Of a stretch of 64,000 bases of DNA, positions 33,890-45,374 are shown in pieces. The stretch is taken from assembly GCA_947095585.1 (NCBI GenBank), contig OX352761.1, positions 54,407,465-54,471,464 of the forward strand. Direction: 5' to 3'. A model generated the notes under the pieces. The model saw only the letters and a list, made by a program, of their open reading frames with translations. It was not told where the DNA came from and did no database searches. The translations under genes and the position numbers were made by a program. Source of the DNA: Nephrocerus scutellatus. Taxonomy: Eukaryota > Arthropoda > Insecta > Diptera > Pipunculidae. Numbering within the stretch: the first letter of the stretch is position 1; each line of letters opens with the position of its first letter.

Positions 33890-34744
33890 CTAGCTGTTCC
33901 CGGGCGCTTTGCTACCCGCACACATGAACCCCCGGGGTGACGGGAGTACTATAGCCTATAACTTTCGCTCACCTGCCAATAATTTACGTTGACATTTTTT
34001 TAAAAATACGTTTGTAAATCTCATGTTAAAATTTTATGTTTCTCCCATTCCATCTATACCTATAACTTTCCCCTCCTGCCAATAATATATCTTAAAAATT
34101 TCATAAAATTCAGTTTAAAAATGTGGCTGATATTAACATTTTACATTCCCTGTGTATAAAATAAAATAACTACTAATCAAACAAATGCAGTTTTCGTGAC
34201 TCATGTGTATAATATAAAAACAGTTATTTTGTGTAATAATGTTTTTTTACGATTAATTATAAAATTTTATTTTTAATTTGGCGTCCTACGATGTATTCTT
34301 GCGCGTGTTGTAATGAAACTAAATAAATGTCAAAAATAGCGGTTTTACCACCTACTATCTTGAAAACAGCGCCACCTAACGAGTCGAAATTTCACAAAAA
34401 CCCAAATAGCAACGAAACAAACGTATAGTTAAAATTTTAAGTTCCTAAGATGCTTCGTTACTAAGAAACAGAAAAACCGTTATATCTTGGAAACAGCGCC
34501 ATCTATCAGGTCGAAATTTCACAAAAACCCAAATAGTAATGAAAATGGATAACATCTGAAGTTCCTAAGATGCTTTTTTTTCTGAGAAACAAAAAAACCG
34601 TTATATTTTGACAACAGTGCCACTTAGAGAGTTCAAACCAAAACAATAACCCAAACCGCTAAAATCCTAATCTATGGTGAAAATTTCAGCTTCCTGAGAA
34701 AGGCAATCTCAAACAATACAGACACCATTTTTATATATTAGATT
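33890..34744. repeat. RTE-like dispersed repeat with internal tandem units
   Basis: It starts CTAGCTGTTCCCGGGCGCTTTGC and ends TTATATATTAGATT, the same kind of head and tail as 7746-8692 but a different body. TTTGTAAA lies on both sides. Inside, about 34330-34640, a unit of about 125 bp (AACAGCGCCAYCTA...TTTCACAAAAACCCAAATAG...TTCCTAAGATGCTT) occurs about 2.5 times. No coding frame. Confidence 0.5.
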
Positions 34745-35934
34745 TGTAAAGAAATTAAAATTCATTTGTAAAAAAAAAGTTTATTGTTGTTACAACTATA
34801 TTGCAATAAAATATGTCAGAAAATCCAATAAATAAATAAAAATTAATGAGTCAATGTCTATTACTGCTCTTAGTAGCCAAGCAGGAGGTATAAAAATATA
34901 TGGAAGTGAACTTACTTGGATTCATTCAAAGATATCCTGCCGGCACGATTTCGATGAATTTACTTGTAGCAAAGTTGGTTAATAGATTATCAGCAGCTAC
35001 CAAACGCAGTTTACACTTAGCGGAATTATGTAAATGTAAGTTAAAATTAAAAAAAAACTCAAAAATAAAAAAGAAAACTAAATTTTAAATAAAGTCCATA
35101 AAACTCAAATTTAAATTAACTGAAGACTCAATTTAAATGACTCTATTTAAAAAAAAAACTCAATTTTTTAATTAAATAGAAAAACTCAGAAAAGTAAACA
35201 AAAAAACTCAATTTTGAATAAAATTACTTTCAATAAAAAAACTCAATTTCCATCATCCCGTCCTTTTTTTTTAATTTTAGTCACATTTACTAGTAAACGT
35301 TAAACATGAATAACGATCATATAACACCTAAACCAATTTCCAGTAAGATAATTATTTAAAATCCCTATGCTTCCCCAACCTTTGCCATTCCAAATATTCC
35401 AGCCAATTTTAAGCAGCTGATTTATGTCAACATGAACATAGCAAATGACAGACATCGGTCAATAGGTAATTTTATTGTCAAATCGTACGTATGAATTTTT
35501 GTAGTTTGTTTGCATTTTGTTTGTTTTCTTTTATTTCATTAATTATATCGGGAGTGTAAGACTTTGTGAAATATAGTGTCGATAGGGCTGGGGGAAAATC
35601 CAGCCCCTAGCCCTGAAATCGATTGGATAGATGGAGACAATGCAATGAATGTTACATGTATACAGAAGTGGTGGAATTTGCTGTTTTTCAAAATCAACAG
35701 GTAGGTGTAAATCTAAAATATAGAGGCGCGATTTCTTCCTTTTCCAAAAAGAAAATTTATTTGGGAAATAGAAATCGCGTCTCAGTTTTAAAGTTTGTCG
35801 TAGTAGAATATTATCTCTCATTTTCTCGGCACATGCATTCGACGTCGACGTCAGCTGAGGATTGTCTCAATTTTTTGAGTGGTCACGAGTAAAATATAAC
35901 GTAAGAAAAAGGAAACTTACAACAAACGATCTTA
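34745..35934. other. Unassigned AT-rich DNA
   Basis: Between 35030 and 35270 a motif like AAAAAACTCAATTT recurs irregularly six to eight times. Near 35585-35620 an imperfect hairpin (GGGCTGGGGGAAAATCCAGCCCCTAGCCC) occurs. No gene recognised. Confidence 0.4.
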
Positions 35935-36320
35935 AGCTTAGTACACACATACCGCCAGAAGAGTCTCCGCGAGCGTGGGAATGAATTGTTTTCCGTTGTC
36001 CGAGTGTAGATATTCTGTAACTCCAAAGACATGAAAAATGGCTTCCTCTAACTACTGGAGCACTGCAGCTGAAGTTGCCTTCCTTATGGGTTTAAGACGG
36101 ACAAATTTGCTGAAGTGGTCAAGCACAACAAAAATTTGGGTGTTGCCATTTTTGGTTCTGGGATAGGGTCCCAGAAAGTCAATGTACAGGCGCTGAAATG
36201 GTCGTTCGGTCACCGTCTGTACCCCCATTGGTGGTCTATTCGTCCTATTCGTACATTTATTGCACCAACATATTTCTACGTGTTGGACGTGGACGTAACA
36301 ACTCTCTCAACCAAATAATT
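35935..36320 (-). pseudogene. gypsy A integrase fragment
   Basis: The minus strand reads the end of the zinc-binding motif (CWCNKC), then RLYIDFLGPYPRTKNG with the first catalytic Asp, FVVLDHFSKFVRLKP, one in-frame stop, then LHSDNGKQF with the second Asp. It breaks off before the catalytic Glu. The 2,233-bp duplication starts inside this region (36267), so the zinc-binding part is also present near 38500-38550. Confidence 0.8.
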
Positions 36321-36339
36321 CTATACTGGAAGGTATCAG

Positions 36340-38093
36340 CTGAACATTTCTACTCCGATCACCAGTACATACAAGTCAGTTAAGATGGCAAGCCTACTCG
36401 TCAATCACCTTATAGAAATCATAGGAAGCTGACTGACTGGCTCAAATACCGAGTAACGTTCGATCACTTTTTAAACGTTCACTCTGATCTGAAATTCCCC
36501 CATTAGCACTAATGAACTTGACAACAAGGTCAAGTTACTCACCTGGGATTTTAATAAAGCGCTTTCTGCTTCCTGCCCTCTCACGAGCAGCTGCTCAGGA
36601 AGCTATTCAACGTAGCCAGGCTACTAGATTAGAAGCTGACTAGGATTCCCACTGGGATCCCACTTCACGGGAAGCTCCCATGTGTTAAGTGATGTCGGCC
36701 TTGATAGGACAGACACTCGTACAATCTTCAACAATCTGATAAATAAGGACAAACTGCTTTTGGCGCCACAAAGCTTCAAACTATACAAATCTGCAGGACC
36801 TGATGGCATAATTCCAGCCGAGCTGCAAAGGACTTCGATATTTTCCTTCCTCTGCTGGAAACAATTCTAAAGAGTTGTCTCGATCTGGCCCATATTCCAG
36901 TTTTATGGAGAGAAGTAAACGTGGTTTTCATACCCAAAGCCGGCAAATGCTCGCATGTTAGTCCAAAGGATCTCAAACCAATCAGTCTTTCATCATTCCT
37001 GTTAATCACATATACGTATATAATATATAATGTTAATATACACACACGCATTGACAAACAGATCAGCACACGTATTGTAAATGCAATTCTGTAGAAAGAG
37101 CTCTGCACACACTGGTACGTTCTATTGAACATTCCCTTCACCACAAAGAGTACACAATGGTGGCATTCCCCCTTCTATGGAACTAAGCGGTGAATGAGCT
37201 GCTGGTATGCCTAAGAGGTGAGGGCTGCAGAGTAATCGCTTATGCAGATGAGGTTGCTATTGCCGTCTCAGGAAAATACCCAAATACCTGCAAAATGCTC
37301 TCAACAAGCAAACTTGCTGGTCAGATCGCTGTGGTTTAGGGATAAATCCTCACAAAACTAGGCTTGTCCTATTCACCAGGAAATATAAAGTTCCACTTAT
37401 TAACCCTCCTTCTATTTAAGGTATAAGCTCAACATTCTCTGATAGAGCCAAGTATTTGGGACTTATTTTGAACAGAAAGATAAGCTGGAAACCTAACATA
37501 AAGTCACACTGGCACTCTTCTCGTGCTAAAAAGCCATTGGTAGCAGATGGGGCTTCAACCCCATATAACCCATTGGCTATATAAAGCGGTAATAAGACCT
37601 ACTTTTCTATACGGTGTGACTGTATTGTGGACTGCTCTAAATAATAAATAATAAAGTAAACCTTGACAAATTAAGCAAAGTCCAAATATCAGCTAGTCTA
37701 TGTATGAGCGGAGCAATTCGTACAACCCCCTCTGCCGCATTGGACATTCTGTTCGACCTTCACCAATCGACATTTACAGCAGGCAAGTAGCTGACTAGAA
37801 ATGAAATCGGTCACTCCTCTATCCTGAATTTAGTCAGGCTCCCAGACAATATAGACTACCACATTCCGCAACTCCATTTCAACAAAAACTTCCAGGTCAC
37901 CTTTCCCTCCAGATCATTCTGGGACGAAGACGTTTACTTGGAATGTGAACACATTCATTTTTACACAGACAGGTCAAAAACTGAAGACGGAGTCGGCGTA
38001 GGAGTTTTCTGAAAAAATCTAAATCTTAGCCTCTGTTTCCGTCTTCCAAATCACTGTAGTGTTTTCCAGGCTGAAATTATGGCAATCAGTGAA
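36340..38093 (+). pseudogene. LINE ORF2 with RNase H (copy 1)
   Basis: Frames on the plus strand change often, but the domains follow each other: the linker after the endonuclease (KLTDWLKYRVTF, SASCPLTSS), RT start (YKSAGPDGIIPAELQ, WREVNVVFIPKAGK), the RT catalytic motif reading Y-A-D-E at 37241-37252 instead of YADD, and an RNase H domain (FYTDRSKTEDGVGVG, about 37961; then FQAEIMAI). An RNase H behind RT points to the I/LOA/Jockey-related groups. The 3' end is cut by the minus-strand LINE at 38094. Confidence 0.75.
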
Positions 38094-38499
38094 TCCTTTT
38101 TAATATATAATTCGCGCACGCTTAAAGGGGTTCGCACCCTTATAATGCGCGGCTATATGCTTGGCACATCGTGGACGTTAAGGAAAAGGATGAGAAAAGA
38201 GGAGATGTCTATGAGCTCGTGTTTTGAATGCCTGTGGATCATAGTGATGTGGGAAGACAGAGCTTGGCAGAGCATTCCACATACGTATTGTACGGCTGAA
38301 GAACGAATCCCTAAACTTAATTGTACGTTCGAAGATGTGCTTAATGGTAAACTGATGTGCATTTAGAGCGCCACGAGTATTGCGGTTGAATTCAAGGAGA
38401 GGTGGCATGAAACTGGCTATTTCTCTTGAGCACCGCTGGTGGAAGAAGCGATAAAACAGTGACAAGCAGGAAACGTTCCGGCGGTGTTCAAGCGAATCT
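38094..38499 (-). repeat. Minus-strand LINE, 3' end piece in duplication copy 1
   Basis: The last about 400 bp of the LINE at 40327-42880, including its C-terminal codons (SFFSRTIRMWNALPSSVFP) and 3' tail. It is cut at 38499 by the tandem duplication. In this copy the frame is open past the position where copy 2 has a stop. Confidence 0.85.
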
Positions 38500-40732
38500 A
38501 ACATATTTCTACGTGTTGGACGTGGACGTAACAACTCTCTCAACCAAATAATTCTATACTGGAAGGTATCAGCTGAACATTTCTACTCCGATCACCAGTA
38601 CATACAAGTCAGTTAAGATGGCAAGCCTACTCGTCAATCACCTTATAGAAATCATAGGAAGCTGACTGACTGGCTCAAATACCGAGTAACGTTCGATCAC
38701 TTTTTAAACGTTCACTCTGATCTGAAATTCCCCCATTAGCACTAATGAACTTGACAACAAGGTCAAGTTACTCACCTGGGATTTTAATAAAGCGCTTTCT
38801 GCTTCCTGCCCTCTCACGAGCAGCTGCTCAGGAAGCTATTCAACGTAGCCAGGCTACTAGATTAGAAGCTGACTAGGATTCCCACTGGGATCCCACTTCA
38901 CGGGAAGCTCCCATGTGTTAAGTGATGTCGGCCTTGATAGGACAGACACTCGTACAATCTTCAACAATCTGATAAATAAGGACAAACTGCTTTTGGCGCC
39001 ACAAAGCTTCAAACTATACAAATCTGCAGGACCTGATGGCATAATTCCAGCCGAGCTGCAAAGGACTTCGATATTTTCCTTCCTCTGCTGGAAACAATTC
39101 TAAAGAGTTGTCTCGATCTGGCCCATATTCCAGTTTTATGGAGAGAAGTAAACGTGGTTTTCATACCCAAAGCCGGCAAATGCTCGCATGTTAGTCCAAA
39201 GGATCTCAAACCAATCAGTCTTTCATCATTCCTGTTAATCACATATACGCATATAATATATAATGTTAATATACACACACGCATTGACAAACAGATCAGC
39301 ACACGTATTGTAAATGCAATTCTGTAGAAAGAGCTCTGCACACACTGGTACGTTCTATTGAACATTCCCTTCACCACAAAGAGTACACAATGGTGGCATC
39401 CCCCCTTCTATGGAACTAAGCGGTGAATGAGCTGCTGGTATGCCTAAGAGGTGAGGGCTGCAGAGTAATCGCTTATGCAGATGAGGTTGCTATTGCCGTC
39501 TCAGGAAAATACCCAAATACCTGCAAAATGCTCTCAACAAGCAAACTTGCTGGTCAGATCGCTGTGGTTTAGGGATAAATCCTCACAAAACTAGGCTTGT
39601 CCTATTCACCAGGAAATATAAAGTTCCACTTATTAACCCTCCTTCTATTTAAGGTATAAGCTCAACATTCTCTGATAGAGCCAAGTATTTGGGACTTATT
39701 TTGAACAGAAAGATAAGCTGGAAACCTAACATAAAGTCACACTGGCACTCTTCTCGTGCTAAAAAGCCATTGGTAGCAGATGGGGCTTCAACCCCATATA
39801 ACCCATTGGCTATATAAAGCGGTAATAAGACCTACTTTTCTATACGGTGTGACTGTATTGTGGACTGCTCTAAATAATAAATAATAAAGTAAACCTTGAC
39901 AAATTAAGCAAAGTCCAAATATCAGCTAGTCTATGTATGAGCGGAGCAATTCGTACAACCCCCTCTGCCGCATTGGACATTCTGTTCGACCTTCACCAAT
40001 CGACATTTACAGCAGGCAAGTAGCTGACTAGAAATGAAATCGGTCACTCCTCTATCCTGAATTTAGTCAGGATCCCAGACAATATAGACTACCACATTCC
40101 GCAACTCCATTTCAACAAAAACTTCCAGGTCACCTTTCCCTCCAGATCATTCTGGGACGAAGACGTTTACTTGGAATGTGAACACATTCATTTTTACACA
40201 GACGGGTCAAAAACTGAAGACGGAGTCGGCGTAGGAGTTTTCTGAAAAAATCTAAATCTTAGCCTCTGTTTCCGTCTTCCAAATCACTGTAGTGTTTTCC
40301 AGGCTGAAATTATGGCAATCAGTGAATCCTTTTTAATATATAATTCGCGCACGCTTAAAGGGGTTCGCACCCTTATAATGCGCGGCTATATGCTTGGCAC
40401 ATCGTGGACGTTAAGGAAAAGGATGAGAAAAGAGGAGATGTCTATGAGCTCGTGTTTTGAATGCCTGTGGATCATAGTGATGTGGGAAGACAGAGCTTGG
40501 CAGAGCATTCCACATACGTATTGTACGGCTGAAGAACGAATCCCTAAACTAAATTGTACGTTCGAAGATGTGCTTAATGGTAAACTGATGTGCATTTAGA
40601 GCGCCACGAGTATTGCGGTTGAATTCAAGGAGAGGTGGCATGAAACTGGCTATTTCTCTTGAGCACCGCTGGTGGAAGAAGCGATAAAACAGTGACAAGC
40701 AGGAAACGTTCCGGCGGTGTTCAAGCGAATCT
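38500..40732. repeat. Tandem segmental duplication, copy 2 (2,233 bp)
   Basis: Second copy of 36267-38499. Its right edge runs without a break into the rest of the minus-strand LINE, so this copy keeps the original right junction. One of the few differences (AACTTAATT to AACTAAATT) makes an in-frame stop in that LINE at about 40547. Confidence 0.95.
38573..40326 (+). pseudogene. LINE ORF2 with RNase H (copy 2)
   Basis: Duplicate of 36340-38093. The Y-A-D-E motif is at 39474-39485. The RNase H here reads YTDGSKTEDG, with the usual Gly that copy 1 has changed to Arg. Confidence 0.75.
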
Positions 40733-41673
40733 ATTGATTTCGCAATGTTTTCGTCACCGAAAAGTTTTATCGCACGGTTTTGTATTCTATCTAGTTGATA
40801 CAAGGTGGTTCTAGGCGCACCAGACCAGATATGACAATTGAACTCAAGTTTAGGGCGAATAAAGGCCTTGTAGATAGTAGCCAGGTCAGAGGGAGTGAAA
40901 AATTTCTTGCACCGGGTTAGAAAACCTAAACATTTCGCAGCATTTTTGGCGACGGTAAATATGTGGTCATTCCAACGAAGCTTGTCGTTGACGCACATAC
41001 CGAGAATTGTCAGATTTTCAGTTTCCTCCTGAATGGCACTTGCATTCATGGATAATGGCATGGGATTTGGGATTCGCTTGGACGACAGGAGACAGCATTG
41101 GGTTTTTGAAGCGTTAAATTCAACTCGATTGTTTTCTCCCCATTTTATTATGCTGTCTAGGTCAGAGTTTAACGTGCTTAACATACGAAGTTGTTTGAGT
41201 TCCACATGAGATCTGGAGGGACGTTCCTCAAACTTATATGAGAAGCTGAGAGTGCTCTCGTCGGCGAAGGAGTGAATTGGATTAGAAGTCACAGATAAGA
41301 GATCATTAATAAAAATGAGAAAGAGTGTCGGGGACAGAACAGAGCCCTGGGGAACGCCAGCATTTATGTGGTGAATTTTAGACTTGAATCCGTCCAAAAC
41401 AACTTGAATTGAGCGGTCCAAAAGATAGCTTCTAATCCAATGAAGCAGTTTATCATCGACACCAAAGGCACGCATTTTTGACAAAAGAGCTTGATGCCAA
41501 ACTCTGTCAAATGCCTTAGAAATATCAAGTGCAACAGCTTTGCTTTCACCAAATTGATGCAAAGACCGGTTCCACTGTTCGGTGAAATATACCATCAAAT
41601 CACCAGTGGAACGTTGCCCACGAAATCCGTACTGCCGGTCACTAAGGATTTCATTGATTTCAAAATATTTCAT
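40411..41673 (-). pseudogene. LINE reverse transcriptase (minus strand)
   Basis: An almost complete RT frame: SDRQYGFRGQRSTGD, ALDISKAFDRVWH (first catalytic Asp), GVPQGSVLSPTLF, then the catalytic motif reading F-A-D-E at 41257-41268 instead of FADD. After it come the thumb (NDKLRWNDHIFTVAKNAAK) and the conserved C-terminal region (IYKAFIRPKLEF). A TAG near 40547 stops the frame early; the C-terminus then continues in frame to about 40411 (NALPSSVFPHHYD). Confidence 0.85.
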
Positions 41674-41937
41674 GAGCTAAAAATTTATCAGCGTTTCCAT
41701 GACCTTGGAAAGAATGGATGTAAGTGCTATGGGTCGGTACGAATAAGGAGACGACGGCTCGCCTTTTTTGGGTATGGGCTGGACAAAGGCTGTTTTCCGA
41801 CTTCTCGGGAAGAGTGCAGAAGAATAGGATAGATGGAAAAGCTTACGCAATGGTAATGCCAGCTTGGAAGAACACCTCTTCAGAACTAATGGGGAAATAC
41901 CATCTGGGCCAGCGGATTTGTGAATGTTGAGATCGTT

Positions 41938-42486
41938 TTAAACTCTAGCAAGTGCACGAGTACGAATGAAGATCTGTCCCATAGAGTGTTCAATACTCGG
42001 GGGTGCAGGCGGCATCAATGCACAATCTGGAAGCGTGGAGCTAGCTGCAAAATGTGCAGCAAACAGATTGGCTTTGTCTTTAGAGTTCACAACTGGAGTG
42101 TCATTATAAATGAGCGTTGGAATGGCCGACGAGGCTGTATTTTTGATTCTTTTCGCAAATGACCAAAAATTTTTACTACCTTTGGGACATTGTAGTATTT
42201 TTTGCCTCAATTTTCGGTCGTAGGTGAATTTGACTCGCCGAAGATGAGCATTGCAATCATTTCTGGCTCGTTTAAACTTTTTTCGGTTTTTCTCTGTTGG
42301 GTTTGCTTTGTAAAACCGAAAGCATACCTCTCTAATCCTAGAAGCCTCTTTACAGCTCGAGTCGTACCATCCATCATTCTTTGGTTTGATAGACTTATCC
42401 CTGAAGGGGATAAACTTTCTCATACCAATAAGAATGATGTTTGTGATTGCATCCGCGGCGGCATCCACGTTGTTATCGCGAAACAA
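41938..42486 (-). pseudogene. LINE ORF2 linker between endonuclease and RT
   Basis: 183-residue minus frame with the basic, helix-rich linker typical of Jockey/R1 ORF2: KPKNDGWYDSSCKEASRIREVCFRFYKANPTEKN and KNFWSFAKRIKNTASSAIP. About 265 bases between 41673 and 41938 (start of RT) are present in other frames, so frameshifts lie there. Confidence 0.8.
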
Positions 42487-42517
42487 TAGCGACCAGTTAT
42501 AACTCCCAAAGAAGTTG

Positions 42518-42880
42518 TTAAGGCCGTCCCAATTGGCTTTCTCGTATTGCCATACTGTTTTTTTGGGAGTTTTTTTCTCTAACTGCGTGGTTTGTTAACG
42601 AGAAATTAGTTGATACAACACAATGGTCAGACGAGCCTAGAGGCGACAATACATTGACGGAGTAATTATCGGGACGAGAGGTAAGGAACAAGTCAAGGGT
42701 GTTTGCGGAATGATTTGCAATGTCAGGTAATATGGGGTTAATCATTTGTAGTTTCCCTAAGGCAATAGATAATGCTATGTTATCCAGTTCTGTGATTATC
42801 GCCCTGTTTCTACCACTAAGTAAGTCATAGAGACGTTCGGAGTCAATGTCTGTAGTTTGTTTTATCTAGTAAAATGTTTA
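42518..42880 (-). pseudogene. LINE endonuclease C-terminal part
   Basis: The frame at 42518-42745 reads LDLFLTSRPDNYSVNVLSPLGSSDHCVVS, holding the final SDH motif of the APE-type endonuclease. Related wording (DSERLYDLLSGRNRAIITELDN) continues to about 42870. The catalytic N-terminal half is missing. Confidence 0.8.
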
Positions 42881-42898
42881 CAGTACGAGTCAGATTAT

Positions 42899-43204
42899 TT
42901 ATTTGAGATGGTGGTCGCTGTAAATGGTAAAGGGAAGACCAAAAATATATTTGTGAAACTTTTTCACTGCAAAGACTATGGCAAGAGCTTCCCAATGCAA
43001 CTGCGAATAATTTTTTTCCGCAGGCGATAGCGTGCTAGATACGAAAAGCATTGGTTTTTCCACCCCATTAACTACATGCGATAAAATGGCTCCGACCCCG
43101 TATGGACTTGCATCAGCTGCAATGACTATGGGATTGTTCGGATCGTATAATACTAATACATTAATAATTATAACTAACTTTTTCGGGATTTTGCCTAATG
43201 CCAC
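42899..43204 (-). pseudogene. gypsy A RNase H domain
   Basis: The frame has IVIAADASPYGVGAILSH (first catalytic Asp), MLFVSSTLSPAEKNYSQLHWEALAIVFAVKKFHKYIFG (second acidic residue) and IYSDHHLK, ending just as the LINE insertion starts. It is in a different frame from the RT at 43161 (frameshift in the 43161-43204 overlap). Confidence 0.85.
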
Positions 43205-43692
43205 CTCCCGAAATAGTGTGACCTAAATAACTGACAGACTTTTCTAAAATTCTACATTTTTCTGCATTTATTTTTACATTAAATTCATTCAGACGTCCTA
43301 ATACTGAATTCAAATTATATTCGCATTCTAATTTGTTTCTCCCCCCAATTAAAATATTGTCTAAATAACATTCCACATTTACTAGATCTTTAAGAATTAG
43401 ATTCATTAACGACTGAAAAATGGATGGAGCTGTCTTTAAACCGAACGGTAAACGAGTATACCGAAATAGACCCTTATGGGTGTTTATAGTAAGCAATTCT
43501 CGAGATTTTTCTGATACTGTGATTTGCTGATATGCCCCTGACAAATCTATCACGCAAAAATACGTGCAATTAGACAAACCTGCAAAGATATCATCTATTC
43601 TTGGGATTGGATAATAACTCTGACTTGACAAACGGATTAATAGTTTTCTTAAAATCTACGCACTGATTTATTTGGTTTAGCTACGACGACTA
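43161..43692 (-). pseudogene. gypsy A reverse transcriptase, main part
   Basis: The frame 43631-43161 has PIPRIDDIFAGLSNCTYFCVIDLSGAYQQI (first Asp), LPFGLKTAPSIFQ and the catalytic motif reading Y-L-D-N at 43356-43367, where YLDD is expected, then LGHTISGGGI. A few codons upstream (VVVAKPNKS...) reach 43692 in another frame, where LINE B begins. The fingers domain continues at 58006. Confidence 0.85.
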
Positions 43693-44242
43693 ATCATTAA
43701 GCTTTCAAACTGTTCGGACGTGTTTTTCCTTCTCTCCCGACGTGCTAATTATTTTGTTTTCCAGTTCGTTATTTTTATTTTTTTTTTCAATTATTGACTT
43801 CTGCCAAATTGCAATATTCGGTTATTGCCCTAAGCTTTTTTCTTTTTTCTTGCAATTTTTCGGTCATCGACGTTATTTCGTATGCTCCATATAGTTTCGT
43901 TGATCGCTATTGTGTTTTCATAAATTAAATATTGTATGTCGTAATAACTGACCTAAATTTTCGATATAGTAAACAATAATTTGCTGCTCTTCAACCAGTG
44001 TTTACATTTATAGTGCTCGCCTTTGCTTTTTCCATCAACGTTATTTCGTGTGCTACATATAGCTTTGCTGCTCGAGACTGTTTAGCCCTTACATCAGCAG
44101 AGTATTGTGTGGTTATAACTGACCTACTGAACTGAAAATAGTAAACAACAATTTGCGGATCGTCGACAGTGACAGTGTTTATACTTATAGTGCTCGCCTT
44201 TACTTTTTCCTCTTTGAAGTGCCATTGTAAGTGAATTTAACT
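43690..44242 (+). promoter_or_regulatory. LINE B 5' untranslated region with two repeats
   Basis: The segment includes TTCGGACGTG near the start, a motif like the downstream promoter of Jockey/I elements. Two imperfect repeats of about 170 bp follow: CAACGTTATTTCGT-like phrases at about 43868 and 44036, ATAACTGACCTA at about 43944 and 44116. Duplicated 5' regions can act as internal promoters in other LINEs; that role is inferred here. Confidence 0.5.
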
Positions 44243-45164
44243 ATGATATGTGGAAACGAGACTTGCGCAACCAATGACGACCACCAAGATTGGGTGAAAT
44301 GCAGGGGACTCTGTGGCAAGTCTTACCATGCACTTTGTGTTGGTCAGCGTAAAAGATCAATTCTTTATTTGAAAGACTTCGCTGACCATTTCTAGTTCTT
44401 CTGCGATGAATGTAAGGAAGTGTCTCTCTCAGATATTCTCAGAGCAATTAAATGCAGCAACGAAGCTGTAAAAACACTTTCAATGGAAAACCACACCAAG
44501 ATCCTTCACCAACTCTCCAAATACGATTACCTGCTGAAAAGCCTCGATGAACTTAATTCGACCGTTCATTCTAACGCTGACTTATGCTTATCAAAAATTA
44601 ACTTGATTGAAAAGGAGCTAAAAATGATAGGTAATGTCAACGAAGAATCGACGGAATCCATCTCTAATCTGATCAAATCGCGCAAAACTCACATCTTCCA
44701 AACACACTCGCAAGACATTGTAGACAAATTGGAATTGGTAATCGAAGCTATTATAAATTGAATTTACAATGTTATTATCTCTCGACCTCATACCTCGTCT
44801 CAATCAACCCAATCATCACGCATCGATGACATATCTCTTCGCCTGACTCTTCTATCCGAGCTCATCAATGAATTAGTCCTTAATTCCAACGCTAACAACT
44901 CTGAGCTTTCAATAACCCACACTAGCCTCGGCGAAATTACTGAAGAATTAAAAATACTATCCAGTAAGGTTGACTTTATTCCAAATAAAAATCATCAGAA
45001 CTCAATAAATAATTTGTCAATTCATGACGAAATTATTAACGTATCACCTCACCCAGCCGCCCATCTTAACACACCCTCCCCTGCTCCCTCTTCTGACCGA
45101 CCAAAAACCACCCAGTACTCTACTCTCAAAAAATTAGGAGAACGATTGGGCCAATCGTATTAAA
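44243..45164 (+). pseudogene. LINE B ORF1 with PHD-like zinc finger
   Basis: ATG at 44243 opens MICGNETC, then WVKCRGLCGKSYHALCVG and FFCDECKEV. The Cys/His pattern (C-C, C-C, H-C, C-C) matches a PHD finger as found in ORF1 of some CR1-type LINEs. A TAG at 44393-44395 interrupts the finger. The rest is helical (44420-44761: SILRAIKCSNEAVKTL-like coil), shifts frame at about 44760 and ends at about 45164 with a Pro/Ser-rich tail. Confidence 0.7.
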
Positions 45165-45374
45165 AGATTAAACGACCTAAATAATTTATCTAAAAAGAGC
45201 AACAAGGCCCCTATTAGTCACCATACCGCTATCTTCTTCCTGGGTATGCAATATTTTCAAGCAACGTACCTTCGTACCTATTCTCTTTCCGACTATTCTA
45301 ACTACCTGGGTACTTACTTGCAATTCACACAGCTTTATAACTTTCTCTACCAGTGCTATCTTAATAAAGCTCAA

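Larger units (their letters stand above)
36267..38499. repeat. Tandem segmental duplication, copy 1 (2,233 bp)
   Basis: Repeated immediately at 38500-40732. By eye there are only about five differences (for example near 37029, 37171, 37835, 37971 and 38329). Almost no microhomology at the junction. Contents: end of the gypsy A integrase, a plus-strand LINE and the 3' 400 bp of a minus-strand LINE. Confidence 0.95.
40327..42880 (-). mobile_element. Minus-strand LINE (Jockey/R1-like), 5' truncated
   Basis: ORF2 remnants read right to left: end of the endonuclease (about 42880-42518), linker (42486-41938), RT and C-terminal region (41673-40411), then a short 3' region and T-run. The ORF1 and endonuclease start are missing. 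It lies between gypsy A RNase H (from 42899) and the plus-strand LINE, so it is a nested insertion. 3' end fragments of the same family are at 3899 and 38094. Confidence 0.85.
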
